Source: Dehalococcoidia bacterium (GTDB taxonomy: Bacteria > Chloroflexota > Dehalococcoidia > Lucifugimonadales > Lucifugimonadaceae). Taken from it: a DNA stretch of 64,000 nt. This document shows, piece after piece, positions 15,694 to 23,886 of the stretch. Each line of letters opens with the position of its first letter. Position 1 is the stretch's first letter. Both the position numbers and the translations under genes were made by a program. The stretch spans positions 1 to 64,000 of the forward strand of contig JAPKCH010000006.1 in NCBI GenBank assembly GCA_026421185.1, written 5' to 3'. A model generated the notes under the pieces. That model was not told the DNA's origin. It made no database searches and saw nothing but the letters and a program-made list of their open reading frames with translations.

Positions 15694-17262
15694 CTACTCT
15701 GGGTACACGGGCTCTTCGAATGGGTACAGAGGGACTCGACGGCTGTTGAATTCGAATGTGTCGAGATCGGCTGATGTTACGCCGGGGCTGTTCACGATGA
15801 TGATTTCGGCTGCGATTGGCTGATACGCAGGCCGTGGTGAACTAACGCCCTTGGCGACTATGATTCGGTAGTCCTCAGGGTTGATTCCCATTGAATACAT
15901 CTGAGCTCGTGCAGTGTTTCCGCTACGCCTTGATGTCAGTAGTATCGTCATTCCGTCGACAGTATTAAACAGCACACGCTTGCCATCGTCGTAGAAGCGA
16001 CCGCCGCCGTGTGTGGGGCGAGTTTCCTCGTACGGTCCATCATCGATGATGCCGACAGTTCCGACGACACGAATAGGTTCGCCGTGCATGTCATCGGTTT
16101 TGCCGCCGACCTTAAGAGATATTTCGGCACCCGTTCCCGCAGCCACACATGCTTCGACTGATTCAGGATCATAAAGGCTTTGTAGGTAACCCTCGATATT
16201 CATTTCCCGAGCGACTTTGAGGATGTGGGTGGAGTCGGCAGACGATCCGCCGCCGATGTTGTCGCCAACGTCCATGAGGACGATAGGCCCGAGGTGAGAG
16301 TGTTCAGATGGTTCGGACTCGGTAAGTGCGGAACCGTCGTCTGGCATAAAGTTCTCGATGCCATCGGGTTTAGGTCCGGCGTATAGTTCGTTCGCTTCCG
16401 TTAGTGCGTCTTCGATGGAGTGGACGGATCTGTTGAGATCGATTCGCTTGGTCCATGCGCTTGCTGCGAGATCTTTGGAAACTTTTTCAGCGAGATCGGC
16501 GTCGTCGTCAGTGATTGTGATCCACGACATGCCCATCTCTTCAACGTCGGCGTATGGGTAGCCTTCGGCGATAGAAGTGTCGAGAACGTTGTCGATTTCA
16601 TTGGCAGCCACACATTCATTGACAAGGCCAAACATCGGCTCCTGCCCGGTGAACTGCTTAACGATATTTACGAGCATCGGAGGCATTTCGATGAACTGTA
16701 CTGGGTTCACTTCGCCCTTTGCGGCACGGTATATCAGCTCTGCGGTTTTGCGTCCGCGGAGCTTGGTGTCGAGATGTGGGCAGGTTCGCCAGACGATGCA
16801 GACGTCGGTGTTAGCGACGGTGGCTTTCGAGATATTGGCGTGCATGTCGAGAGTTATTCCGACTGGCACGTCGGGACCGACGATTTCTCTTATGGCCCTA
16901 GTGAACTCACCGTCCATATCAGGGAATTCTTCTGATACGGCCGCCCCGTGATTCGCTAGGAGAACGCCGTCCCACGGTCCTTGATCTCGCAGCATGCCAA
17001 GCATTTCGCTTGAGATTCGGTCGTAGGCATCTTTGGTGATGGTTCCGATTGGGCCAGTCCGAGCGTGCATTAGAAGAACGGCTTCGAAATTTAGTTCGTT
17101 GGCACCTTGGAGGTAGCCAGCGATGGTGTGGTCTGAGGTGGCGTAGTTATCGGCGATTTCGTCACCGCGAAGTAGTCGGCTTTTTTCGAACTCTTCGTAC
17201 GTCGCAGGCACGATAGAAAACGTATTTGTTTCGTGCGAAATGCCGAGTATTGCGAATTTCAT
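15694..17262 (-). CDS. MlrC-type (M81 family) metallopeptidase, copy 2
   Basis: 522 residues of the MlrC/M81 family, named for microcystinase C; most members act on unknown peptides or amides. Visible are the N-terminal FAILGISHETNTFS with His for metal, LLANHGAAVSEE, ITLDMHANIS, WRTCPHLDTKLRGR, and the C-terminal domain VLMDVGDNIGGGSSADST. I start it at ATG 17262 because the resulting protein has exactly the length and start of the adjacent paralog; an ATG at 17322 would add 20 residues of low-complexity sequence. It is a clear tandem duplicate of the next gene. No signal peptide, so probably cytoplasmic. Confidence 0.92.
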   Translation of the reverse strand: MKFAILGISHETNTFSIVPATYEEFEKSRLLRGDEIADNYATSDHTIAGYLQGANELNFEAVLLMHARTGPIGTITKDAYDRISSEMLGMLRDQGPWDGVLLANHGAAVSEEFPDMDGEFTRAIREIVGPDVPVGITLDMHANISKATVANTDVCIVWRTCPHLDTKLRGRKTAELIYRAAKGEVNPVQFIEMPPMLVNIVKQFTGQEPMFGLVNECVAANEIDNVLDTSIAEGYPYADVEEMGMSWITITDDDADLAEKVSKDLAASAWTKRIDLNRSVHSIEDALTEANELYAGPKPDGIENFMPDDGSALTESEPSEHSHLGPIVLMDVGDNIGGGSSADSTHILKVAREMNIEGYLQSLYDPESVEACVAAGTGAEISLKVGGKTDDMHGEPIRVVGTVGIIDDGPYEETRPTHGGGRFYDDGKRVLFNTVDGMTILLTSRRSGNTARAQMYSMGINPEDYRIIVAKGVSSPRPAYQPIAAEIIIVNSPGVTSADLDTFEFNSRRVPLYPFEEPVYPE

Positions 17263-17354
17263 GGAGTAAGTTCGGGCGTCGTCGGACGACTTGGTCGTTG
17301 TTTCGTTAGTCGCGCTCGTCATCGTATGACTCGACTCTGCGCCGCAGTTTAACC

Positions 17355-17395
17355 AACCCCACTAGCCCTTTCCTTCCGGAAGTGCTAGTGGGGTT
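17355..17395 (-). terminator. Terminator hairpin between the two MlrC genes
   Basis: AACCCCACTAGC and GCTAGTGGGGTT form a perfect 12-bp stem around a 17-base loop that itself contains CTTCCGGAAG. It lies right after the stop codon of the upstream MlrC gene (17401) and ends in TTGGTT on the minus strand. The two paralogs are therefore likely transcribed separately or with strong attenuation. Confidence 0.7.
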
Positions 17396-17400
17396 GAAGC

Positions 17401-18969
17401 CTACGCTGGGTATACGGGTTCTTCGAATGGGTAGAGGGGGACTCGGCGACTCTTGAATTCGAAAGTATCGAGGTCGGCTGAAGTTACGCCGGGACTGTTT
17501 ACGATAATAATTTCGGCAGCAATCGGCTGGTATGCCGGTCGTGGCGAACTCACACCCTTGGCGACAACTATTCGGTAGTCCTCAGGGTTGATTCCCATCG
17601 AGTACATCTGCGCCCGGGCTGTGTTTCCGCTTCGCGCCGAAGTTAAGAGAATTGTCATTCCGTCTACGGTGTTGAAGAGCACACGCTTGCCATCGTCATA
17701 GAAACGGTATCCGCCATGAGTTGGTCGGGTCTCTTCGTAAGGGCCATCATCGATGACTCCCACAGTTCCAACGATGTGCACCGGTTCGCCGTGCATATCG
17801 TCGGTCTTCCCACCAACATCTAGCGCAAGTTCGGCGCCAGTTCCTGCGGTTACACACGCTTCGACAGCTTCAGGATCGTAGAGGCTCTGTAGATATCCGG
17901 TTACGCCCATCTCTTGAGCGACCTTGATGATGTGAGTGGAGTCTGCTGATGATCCGCCACCGATGTTGTCTCCAACGTCCATGAGAACGATAGGACCAAG
18001 GTGAGAGTGTTCAGTCTTTTCGGCTTCTGCGAGTGCTGATCCGTCGGTTGGCATGAAGTTCTCAATGCCTTCAGGCTTAGGTCCAACGTATCGTTCTTCA
18101 GCCTGCTTCAATGCGTCTTCGATCGAAGCGACAGGCTTGTTCAGATCGATTCGCTTGGTCCACGCTGCGGTAGCAAGATCTTTGGAAACTTTTTCTGCGA
18201 GCTCGGTGTCTCCATCGGTGATTGTGATCCACGACATGCCCATTTCGTTGACATCGGCGTATGGGTAGCCTTCAGCGATAGAGGTGTCGAGAACATTCTC
18301 GATTTCGTTGGCAGCGACACATTCGTCGACGAGGCTTAGCATTGGTTCTTGGCCAGTGAACTGTTTCACGATGTTTACGAGCATTGGAGGCATTTCGATG
18401 AACTGGACTGGCTTGATTTCTCCTAGAACCGTTCGGTAAATGAGTTCAGCAGTTTTGCGTCCGCGTAGCTTGGTGTCTAGGTGCGGGCATGTTCGCCACA
18501 CAATACAAACGTCGGTATTGGCGACGGTGTCTTTAGAAATGTTGGCGTGCATGTCGAGCGTTATACCGACTGGAACGTCGGGTCCGACGATTTCGCGTAC
18601 GACACGAGTAAATTCGGCGTCCATGTCAGGGAATTCTTCCGACACAGCTGCACCGTGATTGCTAATTAGAACGCCGTCCCAGGGTCCCTGATCACGAAGC
18701 ATCTGGTGCATTTCGCCCGAAATACGATCGTAAGCATCTTTGGTGATCGTACCGATCGGGCCTGTGTTTGCGTACATCAATGGCACGGCCTCGAATCCGA
18801 GTTCTTCGGCCCCCTGAAGGTATCCGGAGATCGTGTACTGAGATTCGGCGTAGAGATCGACGATCTCTTGTCCATGGGCGATAGTCGCCTTCTCGAATTC
18901 TTCATAGGTTGCTGGAACCCGTGAAAATGTGTTTGTCTCGTGTGAAATGCCGAGAATGGCGAATCTCAT
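17401..18969 (-). CDS. MlrC-type (M81 family) metallopeptidase, copy 1
   Basis: 522 residues, same length as copy 2 and nearly identical in most segments (for example FAILGISHETNTF, LDMHANISK, GKTDDMHGEP, PEDYR with VVAKGVSSPRPAY). It differs mainly at surface positions, such as the VLGEIKPVQF versus AKGEVNPVQF stretch. I start it at ATG 18969, which has GAGAG about 6 bases upstream and gives the family start MRFAILG; the open frame extends to 19011. Retention of all motifs in both copies suggests that both are active, perhaps on different substrates. Confidence 0.93.
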   Translation of the reverse strand: MRFAILGISHETNTFSRVPATYEEFEKATIAHGQEIVDLYAESQYTISGYLQGAEELGFEAVPLMYANTGPIGTITKDAYDRISGEMHQMLRDQGPWDGVLISNHGAAVSEEFPDMDAEFTRVVREIVGPDVPVGITLDMHANISKDTVANTDVCIVWRTCPHLDTKLRGRKTAELIYRTVLGEIKPVQFIEMPPMLVNIVKQFTGQEPMLSLVDECVAANEIENVLDTSIAEGYPYADVNEMGMSWITITDGDTELAEKVSKDLATAAWTKRIDLNKPVASIEDALKQAEERYVGPKPEGIENFMPTDGSALAEAEKTEHSHLGPIVLMDVGDNIGGGSSADSTHIIKVAQEMGVTGYLQSLYDPEAVEACVTAGTGAELALDVGGKTDDMHGEPVHIVGTVGVIDDGPYEETRPTHGGYRFYDDGKRVLFNTVDGMTILLTSARSGNTARAQMYSMGINPEDYRIVVAKGVSSPRPAYQPIAAEIIIVNSPGVTSADLDTFEFKSRRVPLYPFEEPVYPA

Positions 18970-19173
18970 AATGTTCTCTCTACTAGATCGTGGTTGATTC
19001 GTTATCTTCAAACCGTGAGTGTCGTGACAGTTAGCTATATGCCGGTCGAGATAATACCTTGACCCACGCGGTTTTGAACCCTGCTACGAGGGCAGTTCTC
19101 ATCGAAGGAATGTTGGACGCAGACGATGCCGCCTATTCCAAAATAACCGATACTGATCTTTCCGGGGTGCGGA

Positions 19174-20565
19174 TCAAATCGAAGGTGAGAGGGTGTTCCA
19201 GACGGTGGCTTTATCGTAGGAATGAGACAATTGTAGTAGGGATAGGTCATCGTGCATTTCACCTGTCAGCATAGTCCCAACGGGTATTCCTGCGTCGCCG
19301 AAACCTGCGGGAAGACTTATCGATGGGTGTCCCGATATATTGAACGGAGCCGTGTAGCATGCGTTGATTCCGCGGGAGTGCTCGCCACGTCGGCGTGATC
19401 GTTCGGCGGTTGCAAACGGTGAAGTTGGAGTTGCGATTGCTTTGAGGTTTTGATCTTGCAATAACTGAGAGAAATATGCCTTGAAGGCTCTACCTACATC
19501 ACCTGCGTTAATAAGGTCGGTCGACGATAAGAACGCACCTTGCAGCAGGTTGACTCGTGACTGTGGACCGTATTTGTCCCAGTCTTGCTTGACTGTTTTT
19601 TGATGTTTTTGATATGAATTGGAGAACAAAATAAGGAACGTAGCGGCACGTGCTTCTGCCATGCCTTGAATATCTATATCGACCAGTTCGCAACCTAGCT
19701 CTTCAAGCTTGCTCAGGAAGGTTTCAAACCCTTCCATAACTTCTGGTTCGTTCGGTGCGGAGTCGATAAACCCATGAGGAACGCCAATTCTCCAGCCAGA
19801 GACATCGGCTTCGATGTTAGCGGTGTACTCGGGAATTTCTCCAGCCCAACTTAAGTCGTCAGAGGGTTCGTGTCCTACCATCGCCTCAAGCATCATTGCT
19901 GTGTCGAGAGCTGTCAATCCGAGTGGGCAGATTTCACTATGTTCGCTGCGACCTACGCCAATCCGGCTCACAAGCCCGTGCGTGGGTTTGATTCCGTACA
20001 GATTATGCGCACCGGCTGGGAGTCGAACGCTACCTCCGCCATCCACACCGATTGTTCCGCTTGCCATTCGGGCAGTCAACGCCGCTCCTGAACCACTCGA
20101 CGACCCGACAGACATTCGTTCAGGGTTCCACGGATTCCACGGCGGAGGGTTCAGGTCAGATTCAGTAGGTTTGGAGAAGAATTCGTTTAGGTTTGCCTTG
20201 CCAATGACGATAGCTCCGGATTTTTTGAGTCGAGCAATGACGGGTGCATCTTCTTCTGGTACTCGATCTTCGAACAATCGCGAATTAATAGTCCACGGTA
20301 TTCCTTTTACGGGAACCGCGTCTTTTACGCCGAGGGTGACACCGGCTAACGGTCCAAGTTTTTCGCCTTTGGCACGTGCCGTGTCGATTTCAACCGCTTG
20401 CTGCAATGCTCCTTCAGGGTCGACTGCGATTAGCGAGTTTAGTTGAGGGTTGAGCTTTGAAATTTGATCTAAATGCGCTTGAACCAGTTCGACTGAGGTG
20501 AGGGAACCTTCGCTAATGAGACGAGCTTGCTCGGAGAGGGACAGCATATGGGGATTGGTGACCAT
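19174..20565 (-). CDS. Amidase signature family protein (GatA-like)
   Basis: Hydrolase of carboxamides with the Ser-cisSer-Lys triad: Lys in TLGVKDAVPVKG (about 80), the cis-Ser and nucleophile in SVGSSSGSGAALTARMASGTIG followed by VDGGGSVRLPA. The 463 residues are normal for free-standing amidases, and nothing nearby encodes GatB or GatC, so a role in tRNA amidation is unlikely. Its ATG overlaps the stop codon of the small upstream gene (TAATG), so the pair is coupled. The C-terminal end contains ISGHPSISLPAGFGDAG, which closes the pocket. Confidence 0.92.
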   Translation of the reverse strand: MVTNPHMLSLSEQARLISEGSLTSVELVQAHLDQISKLNPQLNSLIAVDPEGALQQAVEIDTARAKGEKLGPLAGVTLGVKDAVPVKGIPWTINSRLFEDRVPEEDAPVIARLKKSGAIVIGKANLNEFFSKPTESDLNPPPWNPWNPERMSVGSSSGSGAALTARMASGTIGVDGGGSVRLPAGAHNLYGIKPTHGLVSRIGVGRSEHSEICPLGLTALDTAMMLEAMVGHEPSDDLSWAGEIPEYTANIEADVSGWRIGVPHGFIDSAPNEPEVMEGFETFLSKLEELGCELVDIDIQGMAEARAATFLILFSNSYQKHQKTVKQDWDKYGPQSRVNLLQGAFLSSTDLINAGDVGRAFKAYFSQLLQDQNLKAIATPTSPFATAERSRRRGEHSRGINACYTAPFNISGHPSISLPAGFGDAGIPVGTMLTGEMHDDLSLLQLSHSYDKATVWNTLSPSI

Positions 20566-20762
20566 TACGCGTCACCATCCATGTTTCGCGACATTTTGGT
20601 AACGTCGATTTCGCAGCCAATCTCGGGCATCAGGCTTTCCATCAGCCTGCAGTATTCTCTGACGCCGATCACCAAAGTGATCAACGGCGGGAGATCGGCG
20701 TCAGTGAGCGGTGCGATTTGTCGGCCACGAGCAATAATTTGTTCGTCGGTTCGGTATTCCAT
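20565..20762 (-). CDS. Small protein coupled to the amidase
   Basis: 65 residues (MEYRTDEQIIARGRQIAPLTDADLPPLI start), mostly helical, with no membrane segment or signal. Its TAA overlaps the ATG of the amidase by one base, so translation is coupled. Small partners like this stand before amidases in other genomes, but I do not recognise a named family. The single Cys pair (REYC, IGC) does not form a known metal motif. It might be a chaperone or subunit of the amidase. Confidence 0.65.
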   Translation of the reverse strand: MEYRTDEQIIARGRQIAPLTDADLPPLITLVIGVREYCRLMESLMPEIGCEIDVTKMSRNMDGDA

Positions 20763-21018
20763 GCGTCAGTTGATCCTTTTGTTATTTGGGGTGAAGCATA
20801 CTCCGGGTAATATGCCACTAGACATCGAAGAAAGCCTTAACCAAGAATAGAATTTAAAATTTTGGTAACCAGTTCGTCGACCGTTGCGTCGATACTGACC
20901 TTCAGGTGTCTTAACGGGTGAATTATTGAGCATGTAGAGTGTTGCCGCTGTCGGCAGTCTTATAAAAGGTGCCAAGGCAGATTTACTCTTTGACTTGCTT
21001 ATAAAAGGATTCGCCCTA

Positions 21019-22104
21019 ATGCTCGAACGTTTTAAAGTTCCTGAAAAAGACCGTATTTATGTTGTTCAGGAACGAATGCGAGCCGTGACTGAGGCGATGT
21101 TTAGGCATAACGGTGTAGCGGCCAACGACGCTGAAGTATCGGCAGATGTGCTGATGAAGAACGATCTTCGCGGAAACGAGTCACACGGCGTCTCGAACGG
21201 AATGCGTCGTTATGTTCGAGAGTACGGCTCCGAGACGATCAACCCGACTCCCGAGTACAAGGTTATTCGAGAGTCGAAGACGACTATGACTATCGATGCT
21301 GATGGAGCGCTCGGCACACATGTGGGTCCGTGGGCGATGCAACAGGCGATCGACAGGGCGAAAGAGTTCGGCATGGCAGCGGTGGCAGTGATTAATTCGG
21401 GTCATCTTGCAGGATGCGGCTACTACGCAATGATGGCTGCCGACCAGGGAATGATTGGGCACTGCATGACGGCAGGAAACACCCTTTCGACTGTGCCAAC
21501 GTTCGGCTCAAGGCCGGTAATGGGCACAAACCCTGTTGCATGGGCAGCACCAGCGCGAAAAATGCCGCCGTTTTTGTTCGATATCGCAACCACGCAGGTC
21601 GCTGGAAATAAATTAGCCCTTGCCCGCCGCACGGGAGCGAAAGTCGAGCCGGGCTGGATCACAGATTCCGAAGGCGCGCCGATCATGGAGCCGGTCGACA
21701 CTCCGCCACCAGGTGAGTATTTCATGCTGCCGTTTGGTGGCACCAGGGAGAACGGATCGCACAAGGGCTACGGTCTAGCGTTAATGAACGAAATTATCTG
21801 CAACGAGCTATCGGGATTTGGTCCTGGCCCTGTGCACGGCATACCTGGGGGTCACTTCTTCCAGGCGTACGACATCGAGGCTTTCACGGACACTGAAAAA
21901 TTCCTCGATGATATGGATTCCCTACTTCAGTACATCGTCGATGTACCGCCCGCCAAAGGGCAGGAACGAGTCCTCTACGCAGGTCTCAAAGAAGATGAAG
22001 AAGAAAAACTACGCCTGAAAAACGGTATCCCCTATCATTTCGAAGTTATCGAATGGTTTGAGTCGTACTGTGCCGAAGCAGGCATCGATTGCGACCTTCG
22101 CTAG
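21019..22104 (+). CDS. Malate/L-lactate dehydrogenase family (Ldh2-type) oxidoreductase, copy 1
   Basis: 361 residues of the NAD(P)-dependent Ldh_2 family (YlbC, ComC, DpkA type), which oxidises 2-hydroxy acids or reduces imines. Visible: KNDLRGNESHGVSNG with the catalytic His, VINSGHLAGCGYYAMMAADQG, RPVMGTNPVAWAAPA, and GGTRENGSHKGYGLAL. I start it at ATG 21019 (AAAAGGA upstream); the open frame reaches 20995 at a TTG. It is a tandem duplicate of the next gene, with the same length and nearly the same leader. Confidence 0.93.
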   Translation: MLERFKVPEKDRIYVVQERMRAVTEAMFRHNGVAANDAEVSADVLMKNDLRGNESHGVSNGMRRYVREYGSETINPTPEYKVIRESKTTMTIDADGALGTHVGPWAMQQAIDRAKEFGMAAVAVINSGHLAGCGYYAMMAADQGMIGHCMTAGNTLSTVPTFGSRPVMGTNPVAWAAPARKMPPFLFDIATTQVAGNKLALARRTGAKVEPGWITDSEGAPIMEPVDTPPPGEYFMLPFGGTRENGSHKGYGLALMNEIICNELSGFGPGPVHGIPGGHFFQAYDIEAFTDTEKFLDDMDSLLQYIVDVPPAKGQERVLYAGLKEDEEEKLRLKNGIPYHFEVIEWFESYCAEAGIDCDLR

Positions 22105-22177
22105 AGCTTTTCCACTAGACTGTTCCCGCCGCCGATATCTTGCATCAGACATCTGTTGATCAAAAGGACTCACCCCA

Positions 22178-23263
22178 ATGCTCGAACGCTTCAAAGTTCC
22201 CGAACAAGACCGCGTATACGTTGCTGTAGAACGTATTAGGGCCGCAACCGAGGGAATTCTGCGGCACAGTGGAGTACCCGCCGACGAGGCTGTGAGTTCA
22301 GCAGACGTTCTAATAAAGAACGATCTACGGGGAGTGGAATCTCACGGTGTATCGAACGGACTTCGCCGGTACGCGGCTGAATACGGCTCGAACGATCTAA
22401 ATCCAACTCCAAAGTTCAAGATCGAACGGGAAACGAAAACGACCATGACAGTAGATGCTGACGGTGCGTTAGGCATTCACGTAGGTCCGTGGGCTATGCA
22501 AATGGCTATCGACAAGGCAAAAGAGTTTGGAATGGCGGCCGTTGCCGTGAAGAACTCGGGTCATTTGGCTGGCTGTGGATACTACGCGATGATGGCAGCT
22601 GAGCAAGGAATGATCGGTCACTGCATGACTGCCGGAGGAGCAAATCAGACCGTTCCTACGTTCGGTTCAAAACCCGTTATGGGCACGAACCCAATAGCCT
22701 GGGCTGCGCCAGCTCGGAACATGCCTCCGTTCTTGTTCGACGTAGCGACTACACAGGTTGCCAATAACAAGATCGGTCTTGCCCGACGAATTGGTGCAAA
22801 CATCGAGCCGGGATGGGTGGCGGATCTTGACGGTGAACCGATCCTCGAAGAAGTAGCACCACCCGACACCGGCGACTACTACTTGCTTCACATCGGAGGT
22901 ACTCGGGAGAACGGATCGCACAAGGGCTACGGTCTGGCGTTGATGAACGAGATTATTTGTAACGAACTATCCGGCTACGGACCGGGTCCGGTTGTCGGTG
23001 GTTCGGGCGGTCACTTCTTCCAGGCGTATGACATCGAAGCGTTCACCGATACTGAGAAGTTCAAAGACGATATGGATGCCCTGCTTCAGTACATCGTCGA
23101 TGTGCCACCTGCAAAGGGCTTCGAGCGGGTTATTTACGCAGGTCTGAAGGAAGACGAAGACGAAAAGGAACGCATGAAAACTGGCATTCCGTACCACAAG
23201 GAAGTAATCGAGTGGTTCGAATCGTACTGCGTCGAAGCTGGCATCGAGTGCGACCTGCGGTAG
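22178..23263 (+). CDS. Malate/L-lactate dehydrogenase family (Ldh2-type) oxidoreductase, copy 2
   Basis: 361 residues, the same length as copy 1. The catalytic segment reads LRGVESHGVSNGLRRYAAEYGS. It differs from copy 1 in the MGTNPIAWAAPARNMPPFLF and HIGGTRENGSHKGYGL segments only slightly, but more in the region after GANIEPGWVADLDG, which lines the substrate side. The ribosome-binding leader (AAAAGGACTCACCCC before the ATG) matches that of copy 1, so the duplication included the 5' region. Likely both act on 2-hydroxy acids released by the catabolic neighbours. Confidence 0.93.
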   Translation: MLERFKVPEQDRVYVAVERIRAATEGILRHSGVPADEAVSSADVLIKNDLRGVESHGVSNGLRRYAAEYGSNDLNPTPKFKIERETKTTMTVDADGALGIHVGPWAMQMAIDKAKEFGMAAVAVKNSGHLAGCGYYAMMAAEQGMIGHCMTAGGANQTVPTFGSKPVMGTNPIAWAAPARNMPPFLFDVATTQVANNKIGLARRIGANIEPGWVADLDGEPILEEVAPPDTGDYYLLHIGGTRENGSHKGYGLALMNEIICNELSGYGPGPVVGGSGGHFFQAYDIEAFTDTEKFKDDMDALLQYIVDVPPAKGFERVIYAGLKEDEDEKERMKTGIPYHKEVIEWFESYCVEAGIECDLR

Positions 23264-23391
23264 GTTATCGGCAGGCTTTTTCCGATTCTTTACCCCTGCG
23301 CCATTTGGACCAAAAGCGTGGTTTAATGGATGAGATGTGCATTCAGTTGATTGAGCGCACCGACGTAACTCCACTTTATTAGGAGCTGATA

Positions 23392-23595
23392 ATGGCTGAA
23401 ACGATGATTATTCCCGGCGACGATGGTCCGTACCACGTCAAAGGTGATTTCGTATTGATCGACGGCGAAGGCAACAAGCTGGAATTGACCGACGAAACTT
23501 GGCTGTGTCGCTGTGGCGAATCTACCAAAAAACCGTTCTGCACGGGTTCCCACAGTAGTAGCGATTTCGTTGATTCTTCGAGGGCCGCAAAATGA
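23392..23595 (+). CDS. CDGSH-type iron-sulfur protein, copy 1
   Basis: 67 residues with one CDGSH (mitoNEET-like) motif: CRCGESTKKPFCTGSH, giving the 3Cys-1His ligands of a 2Fe-2S cluster; the usual Asp after the third Cys is Thr. Preceded by AGGAG about 8 bases before the ATG. It overlaps the next gene by 4 bases (ATGA), so the two are translationally coupled. Role likely electron transfer or redox sensing in the cytoplasm. Confidence 0.9.
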   Translation: MAETMIIPGDDGPYHVKGDFVLIDGEGNKLELTDETWLCRCGESTKKPFCTGSHSSSDFVDSSRAAK

Positions 23596-23786
23596 CAGTA
23601 GAAATTCGTATTCAAGATGACGACTCTCTCGAGATTACTGGCAAGTTCGATTTGATCGACGAGGATGGCAATGCATATGGTCATCACGGCAAACTTCGAT
23701 TGTGCCGATGTGGGGCCTCAAAGACGAAGCCGTACTGCGACAACACACACGTAGACATCAATTTCGAAAGCAAAGTTCGAGCATAA
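23592..23786 (+). CDS. CDGSH-type iron-sulfur protein, copy 2
   Basis: 64 residues with the motif CRCGASKTKPYCDNTH, so all three Cys and the His ligand are kept; Gly-Ser is replaced by Asn-Thr. Both copies share the beta strand before the motif (KFDLIDEDGNAYG versus DFVLIDGEGNKLE), so they arose by tandem duplication. Because the genes overlap by ATGA, the pair may form a heterodimer, as mitoNEET proteins are dimers. Confidence 0.9.
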   Translation: MTVEIRIQDDDSLEITGKFDLIDEDGNAYGHHGKLRLCRCGASKTKPYCDNTHVDINFESKVRA

Positions 23787-23794
23787 TTCTAACC

Positions 23795-23843
23795 AAAGCG
23801 CCGGGGTCAAAGCGTACAGCGATGTACACTCACCCGGCGTTTT
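23795..23843 (+). terminator. Terminator after the CDGSH pair
   Basis: AAAGCGCCGGG at 23795-23805 pairs with CCCGGCGTTTT at 23833-23843 (11 pairs, one G-T). The loop holds a second small hairpin, GTACA/TGTAC. The 3' arm ends in a T run, as an intrinsic terminator does. Confidence 0.75.
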
Positions 23844-23886
23844 CGCGCTGGAAACTAAATCGTCACCAAATCACGGAGTTTGTTCG

